From assembly GCA_041484525.1 (NCBI GenBank), contig JBGPHT010000023.1, forward strand, positions 1 through 64,000: a stretch of 64,000 nucleotides of DNA. The letters run 5' to 3'. The notes beneath the pieces are model-generated. The model did not search any database. It worked only from the letters and a program-made list of their open reading frames with translations, and was not told the origin of the DNA. Positions 54,448 through 62,919 of the stretch are shown here, in pieces (positions within the stretch are counted from its first letter, which is position 1; every line of letters starts with the position of its first letter). Source of the stretch: JBGPHT01 sp041484525 (GTDB lineage Bacteria; Acidobacteriota; Terriglobia; Bryobacterales; Bryobacteraceae). Position numbers and translations under genes: made by a program.

Positions 54448-55782
54448 TTATCCCAATTTGTACGGCGCGCGATATTTGTAAGACAGCAGGCGGTTGGCGG
54501 CTTCGCTGTTGGTGAAACGTTCGGCGCGGCCATCCCAGTCGAGCAGGCTCCCGGTCTTGTGGGCGATGTTGCCGATCAGTGTGGTCGCCGTGGAAACGTG
54601 GCCGATCGCCACGTCGGCGTTGCACTTGGCGCGGCTCTTCATGCAATCCAAAAAGTTCCGCGCATGCGCTTCGGTACTTTCCGGGCCGGCGCCATTCGAC
54701 TTGGCCTCGATCAGCGTTTTCCGCCCGGTTCTGTAGGCGCGTTCGCTCACGCGGTCCAAGGGGGTGCGCGCGAAGAAGGTCAAATCGGTCACCTGTTCCG
54801 GCACGACTTCCCACCGTCCGGCCATGAGGTACATGGTCCCTTTGGTGCCCCGCAGTTCGATCTCGGCGCCCGGAGGGTTCGTCTTCGATGCGTTGGCGTC
54901 GTACTGCGAAAACGTCATCAGCGTCTTGTCGTATTCCCAAATCACTTCGAGCGTGTCGGGGATTTCGCGGTTGTCCCCCATCACGTATTTGCCGCCCATG
55001 GCGGTGACGCGGCGCGGATATTCCAGGCCCAGGCACCAGCGCATCATGTCGACGTTGTGCACGCCGAAATTCGTGAGCTGGCCGCCCGAGTAGTTGTAAA
55101 ACCAGCGGAATTTGTAATACGCCCGATTGCTGTTGTAGGGCACCTTGGGCGCGGGACCCAGCCATTGATCCCATTCCTTGGCGTTGGGAGGTTCGCCGTC
55201 GGGCGGGTTGCCGATGCCGTTGGGCCACTCATTTCCGATGTGATAGGACTTGGCGACGGTGACGTGGCCGATGCCGCCGGAGCGCACGAATTCCGCGGCC
55301 TCGCGCAAAGACGCGGTCGATCGGCGCTGTGTGCCGACTTGCGTAACACGGCTGGTGTGCTGCGCCACTTCAACCATCCTCCGCCCCTCGGTCACAGTCA
55401 GGAACAGCGGCTTCTCGACGTACACATCTTTGCCGGCGTTGCAGGCGTCGATGAACATGAGCGCGTGCCAGTGATCGGGGGTGGCAATCACCACGGCATC
55501 GACATCCTTGTCGTCGAGCAGCGCGTGATACTCGCGGTACTTTTTGGGAGTGGCTCGCGACTTCTTGATCGCGAAATCCATGTAGTCGTCGCGCAGGTCG
55601 CACACCGCGGCGGTCTGCTGGTCGCCGTGCTCGAGAAACGCGTCGTGGACCTGGTCGCCGCGGTTGCCGAGCCCGATGTAGCCCATGCGTATCCGGTCGG
55701 CGGCCCCGAGAATCCGCGAATAACTGAGGGCCGTCGAGAGCGCGGCGGCGCGTGTGAAATGGCGGCGCGTCATATCGTTCAT
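54448..55782 (-). CDS. Gfo/Idh/MocA-type oxidoreductase with Tat signal
   Basis: A 444-aa NAD(P)-dependent sugar-type dehydrogenase. The Tat signal is TRRHFTRAAALSTALS. The Rossmann motif is MGYIGLGNRGDQV, and the family Lys is in VYVEKPLFLTVTEG. The C-terminal part GTKGTMYLMAGRWEVVPEQV follows. A GGAGG ribosome site precedes the ATG at 55782. It overlaps the upstream DapA-like gene by 4 nt. This is the typical exported Gfo/Idh of Acidobacteriota and Planctomycetes. Confidence 0.92.
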   Translation of the reverse strand: MNDMTRRHFTRAAALSTALSYSRILGAADRIRMGYIGLGNRGDQVHDAFLEHGDQQTAAVCDLRDDYMDFAIKKSRATPKKYREYHALLDDKDVDAVVIATPDHWHALMFIDACNAGKDVYVEKPLFLTVTEGRRMVEVAQHTSRVTQVGTQRRSTASLREAAEFVRSGGIGHVTVAKSYHIGNEWPNGIGNPPDGEPPNAKEWDQWLGPAPKVPYNSNRAYYKFRWFYNYSGGQLTNFGVHNVDMMRWCLGLEYPRRVTAMGGKYVMGDNREIPDTLEVIWEYDKTLMTFSQYDANASKTNPPGAEIELRGTKGTMYLMAGRWEVVPEQVTDLTFFARTPLDRVSERAYRTGRKTLIEAKSNGAGPESTEAHARNFLDCMKSRAKCNADVAIGHVSTATTLIGNIAHKTGSLLDWDGRAERFTNSEAANRLLSYKYRAPYKLG

Positions 55783-56870
55783 GAGATTGCCTCCTGGTCG
55801 ATTGTGCCATGCAGCCACTCGTCCACGTGGCTGCGCACGAAGTCATCGTCCGCCAGTTGCGGGTAGCTGGCGGATACTCTATCAATTTCCTCGAGTTGTC
55901 CGGGAGAGAGGTCTTCGGCAGGGTCCAGGCACCAGCGGCCCGCCAGCAGGCCCTGCCGCCGAAGGATCTCATGCAGGCCGGCGATGCAGCCTGCAAAGGA
56001 ATTCCGAACGTCGAATAATGCGGCGTTGGCGTCGGTGAGCGCTGCCGAACCGGCCAGGATTTCGGCGGTCCCCTTCCCGCCTGAGGCGCGGCACGCATGA
56101 ACCGCGTCGAGCAGTTCGACGGCGCGGCGCGTCCACACGGCCCACTGCCCCAACAGGCCGCCTCGGAAGGAAATGCTGTCGGCGCCGAGGCGGAAATCAG
56201 TCAGCAGATCGGGGATGATGCAGTCGTCGTTGCCGGTGTAGAGTGCGATCTCTCGCGACCTGCCGCTGTCCACCAGTCCGCGGACCACATCCAGGGTCTG
56301 ATATCGATTGAATGGCGCTACCTTGATCGCGGCCACGTTCTCAATCTCGCAGAACAGCCGCCAGAAGTCGTACGACAGGACGCGGCCACCGACCGCCGGT
56401 TGCAGGTAAAAGCCGAACAGCGGAATCTCGCGTGCGATCGAACGGCAGTGTTCGAGCAGTTCCTGGTCGGATGCCGACGGCAGGGCGCCAAGACTGAGCA
56501 GGCCGAGATCGTACCCTGCTTCGCGAGCGACGACGGCCTCGCGCAGGGCTTGCAGGGTCCGGCCGCAGATGCCGGCGATTTTCACCAGACGGCGGTCTGC
56601 ACTGCGTTCGAACTCGGCCGCCACCGATGCGGCAAGGCGAAGCACGGGCTCGAACAACGCCACCTTGGGATCGCGAATCGCGAACTGAGTGGTGTGGACG
56701 CCAACGGCGATTCCTCCCGCGCCGGCCGCACAATAGTAGCGCGTGAGGGCCGCCTGGCGCGGCTCGTCCAACTTGCGCTGCGCGGTGATCGCCAGTGGAT
56801 GCGCGGGGATCACGACGCCTTTTTGCAGGATCTGCGCAACGTCCGGATGCATCGCGTCAGAATCTCCCAT
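55779..56870 (-). CDS. DapA-like (dihydrodipicolinate synthase family) lyase
   Basis: A 363-aa TIM-barrel aldolase. The Schiff-base Lys lies in VAAIKVAPFNRYQT, and the GxxGE-like region is in YCAAGAGGIAVGVHTTQF. The length exceeds DapA (about 290) because of a C-terminal helical tail. The substrate is probably a sugar acid or keto acid rather than pyruvate plus semialdehyde. It overlaps both neighbours (4 and 14 nt). Confidence 0.8.
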   Translation of the reverse strand: MGDSDAMHPDVAQILQKGVVIPAHPLAITAQRKLDEPRQAALTRYYCAAGAGGIAVGVHTTQFAIRDPKVALFEPVLRLAASVAAEFERSADRRLVKIAGICGRTLQALREAVVAREAGYDLGLLSLGALPSASDQELLEHCRSIAREIPLFGFYLQPAVGGRVLSYDFWRLFCEIENVAAIKVAPFNRYQTLDVVRGLVDSGRSREIALYTGNDDCIIPDLLTDFRLGADSISFRGGLLGQWAVWTRRAVELLDAVHACRASGGKGTAEILAGSAALTDANAALFDVRNSFAGCIAGLHEILRRQGLLAGRWCLDPAEDLSPGQLEEIDRVSASYPQLADDDFVRSHVDEWLHGTIDQEAIS

Positions 56871-57852
56871 CGGCGACTTCGAAGTGAGTGGCCTTGTCCA
56901 AACTCGCGCCCCCGGCCTTCACCCACGCGGCCACGAGTTCCATGAGTCGATCCGCTGAGACCGACGGCGGCCCCATCAACGCATGGCATCGGGAGGCATC
57001 ACTCAAAAGCGCTGCCGGCCCCTCGGCGCCTTCGAAGTGGCACGGGCGGTCGAACTTCGCGGCGAAGAATTCAGCGGCGGTGCGCACGGAGACCGTCTCT
57101 TTTCCGGTGACGTTCAATATGGTGGGCGGAGACTCGCAATGTTCCAGCGATCGCAATGCATACGAGTTCGCGTCGCGCTGCCAGATCACGTTGAATACCG
57201 GAACGGTGAGCGCGACGGGGTCGCCGGCATGCACTTTGCGCGCAATATCCACCAGCACACCGTAGCGAAGATCCACGGCGTAGTTGAGACGGAACAACAC
57301 GCAGCGGAGTCCATGCTGGTTCGAGAAGTATTCGAAGACGCGCTCCCGGCCGAGGCACGACTGGGCGTATTCTCCCACGGGAGCGGGCAGGTCCGTTTCG
57401 CGCGAGCCACGGCCGCCGGCTTCGCGGAGAGGGTAGACGTTGCCGGTGGAGAACACCACGATCCGGCTGTCGCGGAACCTCTCCGCCACAATCGCGGGGA
57501 CCGTGGTGTTGATGGCCCAGGTGAGCTCGGGGCTGCCGGTGGAGCCGAACTTCCGCCCAGCGAGGTAGAGGATATTGGGACACTCGGGAAGGCGCGCCAC
57601 CTGGCCGCGATCCAGCAGATCGCAGGCAATCGATTCACATCCCGGTTCGGGGACTGGCCGGCGGGCGACCGTGAATATGCGGCGAGGCTGTCCGGCGGCA
57701 TCGGCTGCGCGGTGGCACAAGCGAGCCAGGGACGGCCCGATCTTGCCGCCGGCGCCCAAAATCAGAATGTCGCCTTCCTGTTTCCGCAGGAACTCGACAT
57801 CGGGTTCGCTGGGACGCGACAGTTCGTCTTCCAGATTCACTATCCGGAGCAT
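56857..57852 (-). CDS. NAD-dependent epimerase/dehydratase (extended SDR)
   Basis: A 331-aa extended short-chain dehydrogenase. The nucleotide motif is GDILILGAGGKIGPSLARL; VVFSTGNVYPLREAGG and VGEYAQSCLGRERVFEYF carry the Ser/Thr and Tyr-x-x-x region, here Tyr-Ala-Gln-Ser, so the usual Lys is not at its normal place. The substrate is probably a nucleotide sugar or sugar acid. It sits between the DUF3500 and DapA-like genes. Confidence 0.8.
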   Translation of the reverse strand: MLRIVNLEDELSRPSEPDVEFLRKQEGDILILGAGGKIGPSLARLCHRAADAAGQPRRIFTVARRPVPEPGCESIACDLLDRGQVARLPECPNILYLAGRKFGSTGSPELTWAINTTVPAIVAERFRDSRIVVFSTGNVYPLREAGGRGSRETDLPAPVGEYAQSCLGRERVFEYFSNQHGLRCVLFRLNYAVDLRYGVLVDIARKVHAGDPVALTVPVFNVIWQRDANSYALRSLEHCESPPTILNVTGKETVSVRTAAEFFAAKFDRPCHFEGAEGPAALLSDASRCHALMGPPSVSADRLMELVAAWVKAGGASLDKATHFEVADGRF

Positions 57853-57864
57853 CCCGGATTCTCT

Positions 57865-58884
57865 CTATTGGTGACTGGCCTGGTAATGCTGGGCCAGAAG
57901 GTCCATGCCGAAATCGCCGTCGAAATCGCGCCATACGCTGTGAATGTGATTGGCATTGTTTTGCGTGTCGTCGTATTCGATGACGAATGCCGGAGTCTGA
58001 ATCCGGTAATAGTGCAGCTGGCCCTTTTCGATCCCCCCGGCCCAGGCGAAGAACAGGTTGGCTTGCGTCTTGCGAAATTGATCGAGACGCATCTCCGCGA
58101 TCTGCGGGGGGAAGTTGGAGGCATACTCCGTCACCAGATTCGTGAGAGCCTCTTTCTGTTTGCCCGTGAATTTCGAGAACGGCAGGCCGTTCGGCTGGCC
58201 GCTCAACGCGGCTTTGCGCGAATCGAAGGTGATGATGTCCTTGTAGGCGGTCTTGTCCACGATGGCGATGGCGCGCTGGGCATCGGTGAGCGATGCGATC
58301 AGTTCGCGTCCCAGGTCCTCCTCACGCATGAGGACGCGCAGGCCGGCGCGCGGACCCTCTTTCACTTCCGCGGGATTGGTGCCGAAGAAATTCGGGCTGG
58401 ACGCGATTTTCCCGTTGACGATGGTGAAGTTCAGGCTGATGTGGTGGCCTTCGAAGCGATAGGCCCATGTCCCTTGCTCGGCGGGCTCGCCAAAAATCGA
58501 GACGTAATATTTTTCGGGATCGCGCTCCGGCCCTTTGCCGGCCTCGATCTCTTTCAGGATTTGTTCCAGGCTCATGATGGAGTGGGCCTTGATCGCACCC
58601 TGCTGGGAAAGTCCGGCGGAAAGCAGCGCTTCGGCCAGATGCTTTTGCGCGGAAGTCATCTCGCGCAGCGCCAGTCCCTTGCGCTCGATCGGAACGAAGT
58701 GCCAGTTCAACCGCTCGTCGGCGGTAAGCGGGAACGCGGTGCGGGCTCGCTGATCCGCTGTCAGTGCGGCGAGGTACGACTTCGCGGCGGACGTCATCAC
58801 GCCCGAAGAGTTGGTGCGTTCGTAGGCGGCGGTCAGCAGAGCGACCGCGCAGCCGATCAACAGCAGACGTTTCCAGGAATGCAT
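57865..58884 (-). CDS. Exported DUF3500 protein
   Basis: A 339-aa protein with a signal peptide (SWKRLLLIGCAVALLTAA) and the DUF3500 pattern: YYVSIFGEPAEQGTWAYRFE, GHHISLNFTIVNGKIASSP, PFSKFTGKQKEALTNLV and HIHSVWRDFDGDFGMDLL. The His and Asp clusters suggest metal binding. A GGGGA ribosome site precedes the ATG at 58884. It is the first gene of the four-gene minus-strand operon. Confidence 0.85.
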   Translation of the reverse strand: MHSWKRLLLIGCAVALLTAAYERTNSSGVMTSAAKSYLAALTADQRARTAFPLTADERLNWHFVPIERKGLALREMTSAQKHLAEALLSAGLSQQGAIKAHSIMSLEQILKEIEAGKGPERDPEKYYVSIFGEPAEQGTWAYRFEGHHISLNFTIVNGKIASSPNFFGTNPAEVKEGPRAGLRVLMREEDLGRELIASLTDAQRAIAIVDKTAYKDIITFDSRKAALSGQPNGLPFSKFTGKQKEALTNLVTEYASNFPPQIAEMRLDQFRKTQANLFFAWAGGIEKGQLHYYRIQTPAFVIEYDDTQNNANHIHSVWRDFDGDFGMDLLAQHYQASHQ

Positions 58885-59017
58885 AACTTCCCCTTTCCGA
58901 AACCGCCAAGGTGCTTTACGGCAATGATCTTATCCCACACTCGATCGCTGAGGCAACGGGAGCGCGATATAATTTCGGAGACTGCACGCAGGCAGGCGGG
59001 ATAGGGGAGGAAAAACT

Positions 59018-59479
59018 ATGAGCGAGACGAATCGACGGAAGTTCATCGGACGCGGCGTGGCCGCGGCGGCAGCGGTAACGGCGGTGGCGTCCACCGGCAA
59101 GGCCCAGGAAAAAGCTACCAAGAAAGTCCTCTACCGCAACGGCAAGAAACCGGACAAGCCGCCACGGTTCAACTCAACGGTGGCGTTCGGGAATCTGATC
59201 TTCATCGCGGGCGTGGGGTACCACAAGGAAGGCGATATCAAGGTCCACACGGAGAACGTTCTTGCGTCCATCAAGCAGCAGCTCGAGAGCGTGGGATCGT
59301 CGATGGAGAAGGTCCTGAAGGTCAACGTTTATTTGAATGACTTGAAGGACTACGATGCGATGAACTCCGTCTACGATGGCAAGTTCGGTGCGGAGCCTCC
59401 GGTGCGCACGACGATCGCGGCGGCGGGCGGCATCCCCGGAAACTCGCTGGTGGAGATCGACGTCATCGCTTGTCTGTAG
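59018..59479 (+). CDS. RidA-family protein with Tat signal
   Basis: A 153-aa RidA/YjgF-like protein carrying a Tat signal (ETNRRKFIGRGVAAAAAVT). RidA hydrolyses reactive enamines in the cytosol; here an exported form is implied. The active-site Arg is in PPVRTTIAAAG, and IPGNSLVEIDVIACL is the classic end. A GGGGAGG ribosome site precedes the ATG; TATAAT at 58968-58973 could be the -10 box. Confidence 0.9.
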   Translation: MSETNRRKFIGRGVAAAAAVTAVASTGKAQEKATKKVLYRNGKKPDKPPRFNSTVAFGNLIFIAGVGYHKEGDIKVHTENVLASIKQQLESVGSSMEKVLKVNVYLNDLKDYDAMNSVYDGKFGAEPPVRTTIAAAGGIPGNSLVEIDVIACL

Positions 59480-59481
59480 GG

Positions 59482-60177
59482 CTATTGCGGCGGAAGGTGG
59501 ATGTGCTGTAACTTCCGTCGCGAGTATTCGACGAGGGCGCGCAGACCGGCCTGCTCGCCTAAATCGAGCGAGACGCGCGCGATGCCGGTCATTTCCTGGA
59601 AGCATGCGTCGAGGCGGCTCTGCAGCGACGTGATGGCGCCGGCGGGGCGGTTGGCGCGGGCCTTGTGCAGATCGGAGCGGAGTTGGGCGAGGGTCTGGCG
59701 GATGCGCGCGGCATTTTCGGGGACGATGGCGATGTTCTCGCCATCGATCTCGATGGCGTCCGCGGTGACGGCGGCGGCGATCTCGCGATAGGCGGCTTCG
59801 GAGATGTGGAGAATTTTCGAGAGCCGGAAGTAGGTGGCTCCGAACTCCTGGAGGTTGCGGATCAGTTGGTCGGCGTAGGAGCGGCTGATGCCGAGGTGGC
59901 GGCGGCAGAATTCTTCCCAGGTGAGTCCGAGGGTCTCGTAGTGTTTCTGCTCGCGGATGGACTGCAGGCATTCGGCTTGGGCGGAACTGCACTTGGAGGC
60001 GAGGAAGCTGAGAGCCTGGCCTTGTCCGATGGAGCGTCCGAGATCGAGAAGCGCGTTTTCGGGATTGGCTTCCGCCACGGGTTCGGCGGTGTTCGGGAGC
60101 GGCGGAATTGAGGGCGCGGCAGTTATGGGGCGGCGGCCGCCACGGCTTCGGCGGAACTCTGTGTCTTCCTTCTGCAT
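59482..60177 (-). CDS. Probable regulator, unknown family
   Basis: A 231-aa protein starting MQKEDTEFRRSRGGRR. The central segment LGLTWEEFCRRHLGISRSYA, then LIRNLQEFGATYFRLSKILH, looks like a helix-turn-helix/ParB-KorB-like DNA-binding region. The remainder is helical (RQTLAQLRSDLHKARANRPA). Function not established. It ends 3 nt from the RidA stop, in converging orientation, and points away from the repeat at 60313. Confidence 0.5.
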   Translation of the reverse strand: MQKEDTEFRRSRGGRRPITAAPSIPPLPNTAEPVAEANPENALLDLGRSIGQGQALSFLASKCSSAQAECLQSIREQKHYETLGLTWEEFCRRHLGISRSYADQLIRNLQEFGATYFRLSKILHISEAAYREIAAAVTADAIEIDGENIAIVPENAARIRQTLAQLRSDLHKARANRPAGAITSLQSRLDACFQEMTGIARVSLDLGEQAGLRALVEYSRRKLQHIHLPPQ

Positions 60178-60312
60178 CTGCGATTCTTCTGAGTCTATTG
60201 TGAAGGATGGGGATGCGCGGAGAGGGTTGCGGGCAGGGGCGAAATCGGCGCAAGTACAGGCGATGGAAGGGGGTGGGAATATTTTTAGGTTCCGTGACGG
60301 GATGAGAAGGGG

Positions 60313-60424
60313 GTGCGCTGGAAAGCCGGGGACAGGCAACGAAATTCCGAAAGTGCCAGGAATCTGTTTCTTGAGGCGTCACGGCGCGGAATTTCGAAGC
60401 CTGTCCCCGGGTTTCCGACTCGGG
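60313..60424 (+). repeat. Palindromic repeat, copy B, in open frame before apbE
   Basis: Outer part GTGCGCTGGAAAGCCGGGG, core GGGGACAGGCAACGAAATTCC and its inverse, ending CCGACTCGGG directly before the ATG at 60425. The frame from the ATG at 60302 runs in register through the whole element into apbE. Copy C at 63842-63932 shares the outer 37 bp and the same ending in the same plus-strand orientation. Interior differs in length. Confidence 0.85.
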
Positions 60425-61378
60425 ATGCTGGCGCTCTGCTTGTGCGCAACGGCGGAGTCAGGCACGGCGGTCAAGCTGGAGAAAAGCGTCGAGGCCATGG
60501 GGGCGACTTTCTCGGTTGTTCTTTATGGGAAGGACTACGCCAGGTTGGAGGCGGCGGCGGACGCGGCGTTCGACGAAGTAGAGCGGCTGGATGAACTGCT
60601 CTCGAATTACCGGGCCACGAGTCCCTGGAGCGAGGTGAATCGCGAGGCAGGGGTGCGGGCCGTGAAGGTGCCGGATGAGTTGTTTCAATTGCTCTCGGAA
60701 TGCATGCAATACAGCCGGCAGAGCGGCGGGGCGTTCGATATCACGGTGGGGCCGCTGATGAAAGTTTGGGGGTTCTATAAGGGCGAGGGACTGCTGCCGC
60801 GTTCGGCTGAGGTGGCGGAGGCGCTGCGGCGCGTCGGCTATTCTCATGTGCGGCTCGACGCGGGTTCGAAGACGGTGCAGTTCGATCGCGCGGATATGGA
60901 GCTCGATCCAGGCGGGATCGGCAAGGGCTACGCGGTGGACCGCATGGTCGATGTGCTCAAGCGGATGGGCGTGGAGGCGGCACTGGTCTCGGGGTCGGGA
61001 AGCAGCATCTATGGGATGGGCGCGCCGCCGGACGAGCCCGCGGGGTGGCGGATTCCGATTCGCGCGCCGGGAGATCCGCACAAATCCGCGGCGGAGGTGT
61101 TTCTGAAAAACATGTCGCTCTCGACTTCGGGGAGCTACGAGAAGTTTTTCAGGGCGGGAGGGCGGGTCTATTCGCATATCATGGACCCGCGAACGGGCTT
61201 CCCGGCGCAGGGCACTTCCTCGGTTTCCGTGGTCGCGCCGCGCACCATCGACAGCGAGGCGTGGGCCAAGCCGTACTTCATCCAGGGGCGCGCCTGGACG
61301 GCGGCGAATAAACCGAAAGACTTCCGCGTGTTTCTCTGCGAAGATACAAAACAACCGGCATGCTCATGGATTCCATAA
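60425..61378 (+). CDS. apbE: FAD:protein FMN transferase ApbE
   Basis: A 317-aa flavin transferase that links FMN to Thr/Ser of periplasmic proteins such as NqrC/RnfG. Family blocks: the N-terminal AMGATFSVVLYG, the GG-K region DPGGIGKGYAVDRM, GVEAALVSGSGSSIYGM and YSHIMDPRTGFPAQG. After the ATG at 60425 there is a short signal-like segment (LALCLCATAES). An in-frame ATG at 60302 would add 41 codons translated through the palindromic repeat. SMP-30 overlaps its end. No NqrC/RnfG gene is in view. Confidence 0.9.
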   Translation: MLALCLCATAESGTAVKLEKSVEAMGATFSVVLYGKDYARLEAAADAAFDEVERLDELLSNYRATSPWSEVNREAGVRAVKVPDELFQLLSECMQYSRQSGGAFDITVGPLMKVWGFYKGEGLLPRSAEVAEALRRVGYSHVRLDAGSKTVQFDRADMELDPGGIGKGYAVDRMVDVLKRMGVEAALVSGSGSSIYGMGAPPDEPAGWRIPIRAPGDPHKSAAEVFLKNMSLSTSGSYEKFFRAGGRVYSHIMDPRTGFPAQGTSSVSVVAPRTIDSEAWAKPYFIQGRAWTAANKPKDFRVFLCEDTKQPACSWIP

Positions 61379-62235
61379 CTCGCGTGGCGCTGTTGCTCCT
61401 GACCGCATGGACACTGGCGGGGCAGGATTTCTCGAACTTGAAAGTGGAGGAAGTCGCGGCGGGTTTTCCGGGCGGCGAGGGGCCGGTATGGGCGCGCCAG
61501 GGGTTCCTGATCTTCAGCGACTACAGCCGGGATCGATTGTATAAGTATGTCCCTGGGAAAGCGCCGGAAGTCTATCGCGAGGATTCGCATGGCGCCAATG
61601 GAAACGCGATGGACCGCCAGGGACGGCTGTACTCCTGCGAGTACAAAGCGCGGCGCGTGACACGGACGGATCGGAAGGGGCGCGTCGAGGTGCTCGTCGA
61701 CCGGTTCGAAGGTAAACGGCTCAACGCACCCAACGATATCGTGGTGCGGCGCGATGGAAATGTGTACTTCACCGATCCGCTCTTTACGCCTCTCGATCAA
61801 CGGGAACTGGATTTCTACGGCGTGTACCACGTGACTCCGAAAGGGAAGATCGAGGCGATCGCCCGAATGAAGACCCGGCCCAACGGAATTACTTTATCGC
61901 CGGATGGAAAGATTCTGTACGTCGCGAATACGGATGAACGGAATATTCGCGCGTACGATGTGGACGGCGGCGGCGCGGCTTCGAACGAGCGGCTCGCGAT
62001 CGAGAATCTACCGGGCGGCCCGGATGGAATCCGCACGGACGTGAAGGGCAATCTCTACATTACGGCGCGCGGTGTGGTGGTCTACTCGCCGGACGGCAAA
62101 CTGCTCGGCAAGATCGCGACGCCGGTGAATCCGCGTAACCTGGCATTCGGCGATAGCGATCTGCGGACCCTGTACATGGTGGGGAACTCGATCTTCCGCG
62201 TGCGCCTGGATGTGGCGGGCTCGACGCAGTATTGA
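61360..62235 (+). CDS. Secreted SMP-30/gluconolactonase-like protein
   Basis: A 291-aa beta-propeller enzyme. Signal-like N-terminus ITRVALLLLTAWTLAGQ, metal-site Glu in GFPGGEGPVWARQGF, Asn in LNAPNDIVVRRDGNVYFTDP, and RPNGITLSPDGKILYVANTD with the catalytic Asp. Likely a sugar lactonase. It overlaps apbE by 19 nt and abuts the converging CBM9-like gene with no space. The start may be 61360 or 61369. Confidence 0.9.
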   Translation: MLMDSITRVALLLLTAWTLAGQDFSNLKVEEVAAGFPGGEGPVWARQGFLIFSDYSRDRLYKYVPGKAPEVYREDSHGANGNAMDRQGRLYSCEYKARRVTRTDRKGRVEVLVDRFEGKRLNAPNDIVVRRDGNVYFTDPLFTPLDQRELDFYGVYHVTPKGKIEAIARMKTRPNGITLSPDGKILYVANTDERNIRAYDVDGGGAASNERLAIENLPGGPDGIRTDVKGNLYITARGVVVYSPDGKLLGKIATPVNPRNLAFGDSDLRTLYMVGNSIFRVRLDVAGSTQY

Positions 62236-62916
62236 CTAGCGCAGGCGGAGAGTGCCGAACGCTTTCGGTACGTGGAAGCTGGTCCCGCCGGGGGGACGCC
62301 ATGCGTAATACTTTTTGGGATTGAGACCGGCGATCCGAAAAAGGCCGATGCGCAACTCGCGTCCCTTTTGAGGAGGGCGGGCATCGATGGCGCGAAATGG
62401 AATGCGCATCTCGCCGTACCAGATCTTGGCTTGGGCATCGATGCGAGCCTTGACCGAGTATCCGGAGTTCCAATTCATCCCCTGCTGGCCCTTGGTATCG
62501 TCGCGGTCGATATCGAGATCCACCCATTCGCTCTGCGGCGAGACCTGGAGTTCCTTGTAGCGGGTGATGTGCTCGAAGTCGGATCCGATGAAGGTCTCGG
62601 CGACATCCCAATTCCACAGGCGGGGAGTCTCCGCGGAAGGATTGGGATCGGGTTTCAGATTCAGCTCGTCGTAGGGACAGATGAACAGCAGGTAGAGGTT
62701 GGTGGTGGTCCAACGCGAACGGATCTCGGTGGGCGGACCGGCGATCGGCTTGCCGAGGTAGTCGCGATCGGCGATCACGTGCGGCGCGTGGACCCACTCG
62801 GGGCTTTTCGGATCCGGATTGAGATCGAAATCGCGCGGCGAACGGGCGCTCTCGAGCACGGCGGACGTATCCACGGCGGCGGCGAAGAAGAAGAACAAGG
62901 CGAGCAGCGTGGGCAT
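62236..62916 (-). CDS. Exported CBM9-like protein
   Basis: A 226-aa protein with N-terminal segment LLALFFFFAAAVDTS and a carbohydrate-binding-module-9-like domain: SRWTTTNLYLLFICPYDELN, DVAETFIGSDFEHITRYKEL and EMRIPFRAIDAR. CBM9-like domains bind sugar ends. It follows the gene at 62920 by 3 nt and is probably coexpressed. The polyphenylalanine run in the signal is unusual. Confidence 0.85.
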   Translation of the reverse strand: MPTLLALFFFFAAAVDTSAVLESARSPRDFDLNPDPKSPEWVHAPHVIADRDYLGKPIAGPPTEIRSRWTTTNLYLLFICPYDELNLKPDPNPSAETPRLWNWDVAETFIGSDFEHITRYKELQVSPQSEWVDLDIDRDDTKGQQGMNWNSGYSVKARIDAQAKIWYGEMRIPFRAIDARPPQKGRELRIGLFRIAGLNPKKYYAWRPPGGTSFHVPKAFGTLRLR

Positions 62917-62919
62917 GGG

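Noticed and set aside
52388..55228. Open frame of 946 codons on the minus strand
   Set aside because: It runs antisense to the DUF362 and amidohydrolase genes and out of frame with Gfo/Idh. Composition is Arg/His/Pro rich with no recognisable domain: a GC-rich shadow.
56983..59004. Open frame of 673 codons on the plus strand
   Set aside because: Antisense to the epimerase and DUF3500 genes, with low-complexity Arg/Gly/Ala composition and no motif. The real genes are on the other strand.
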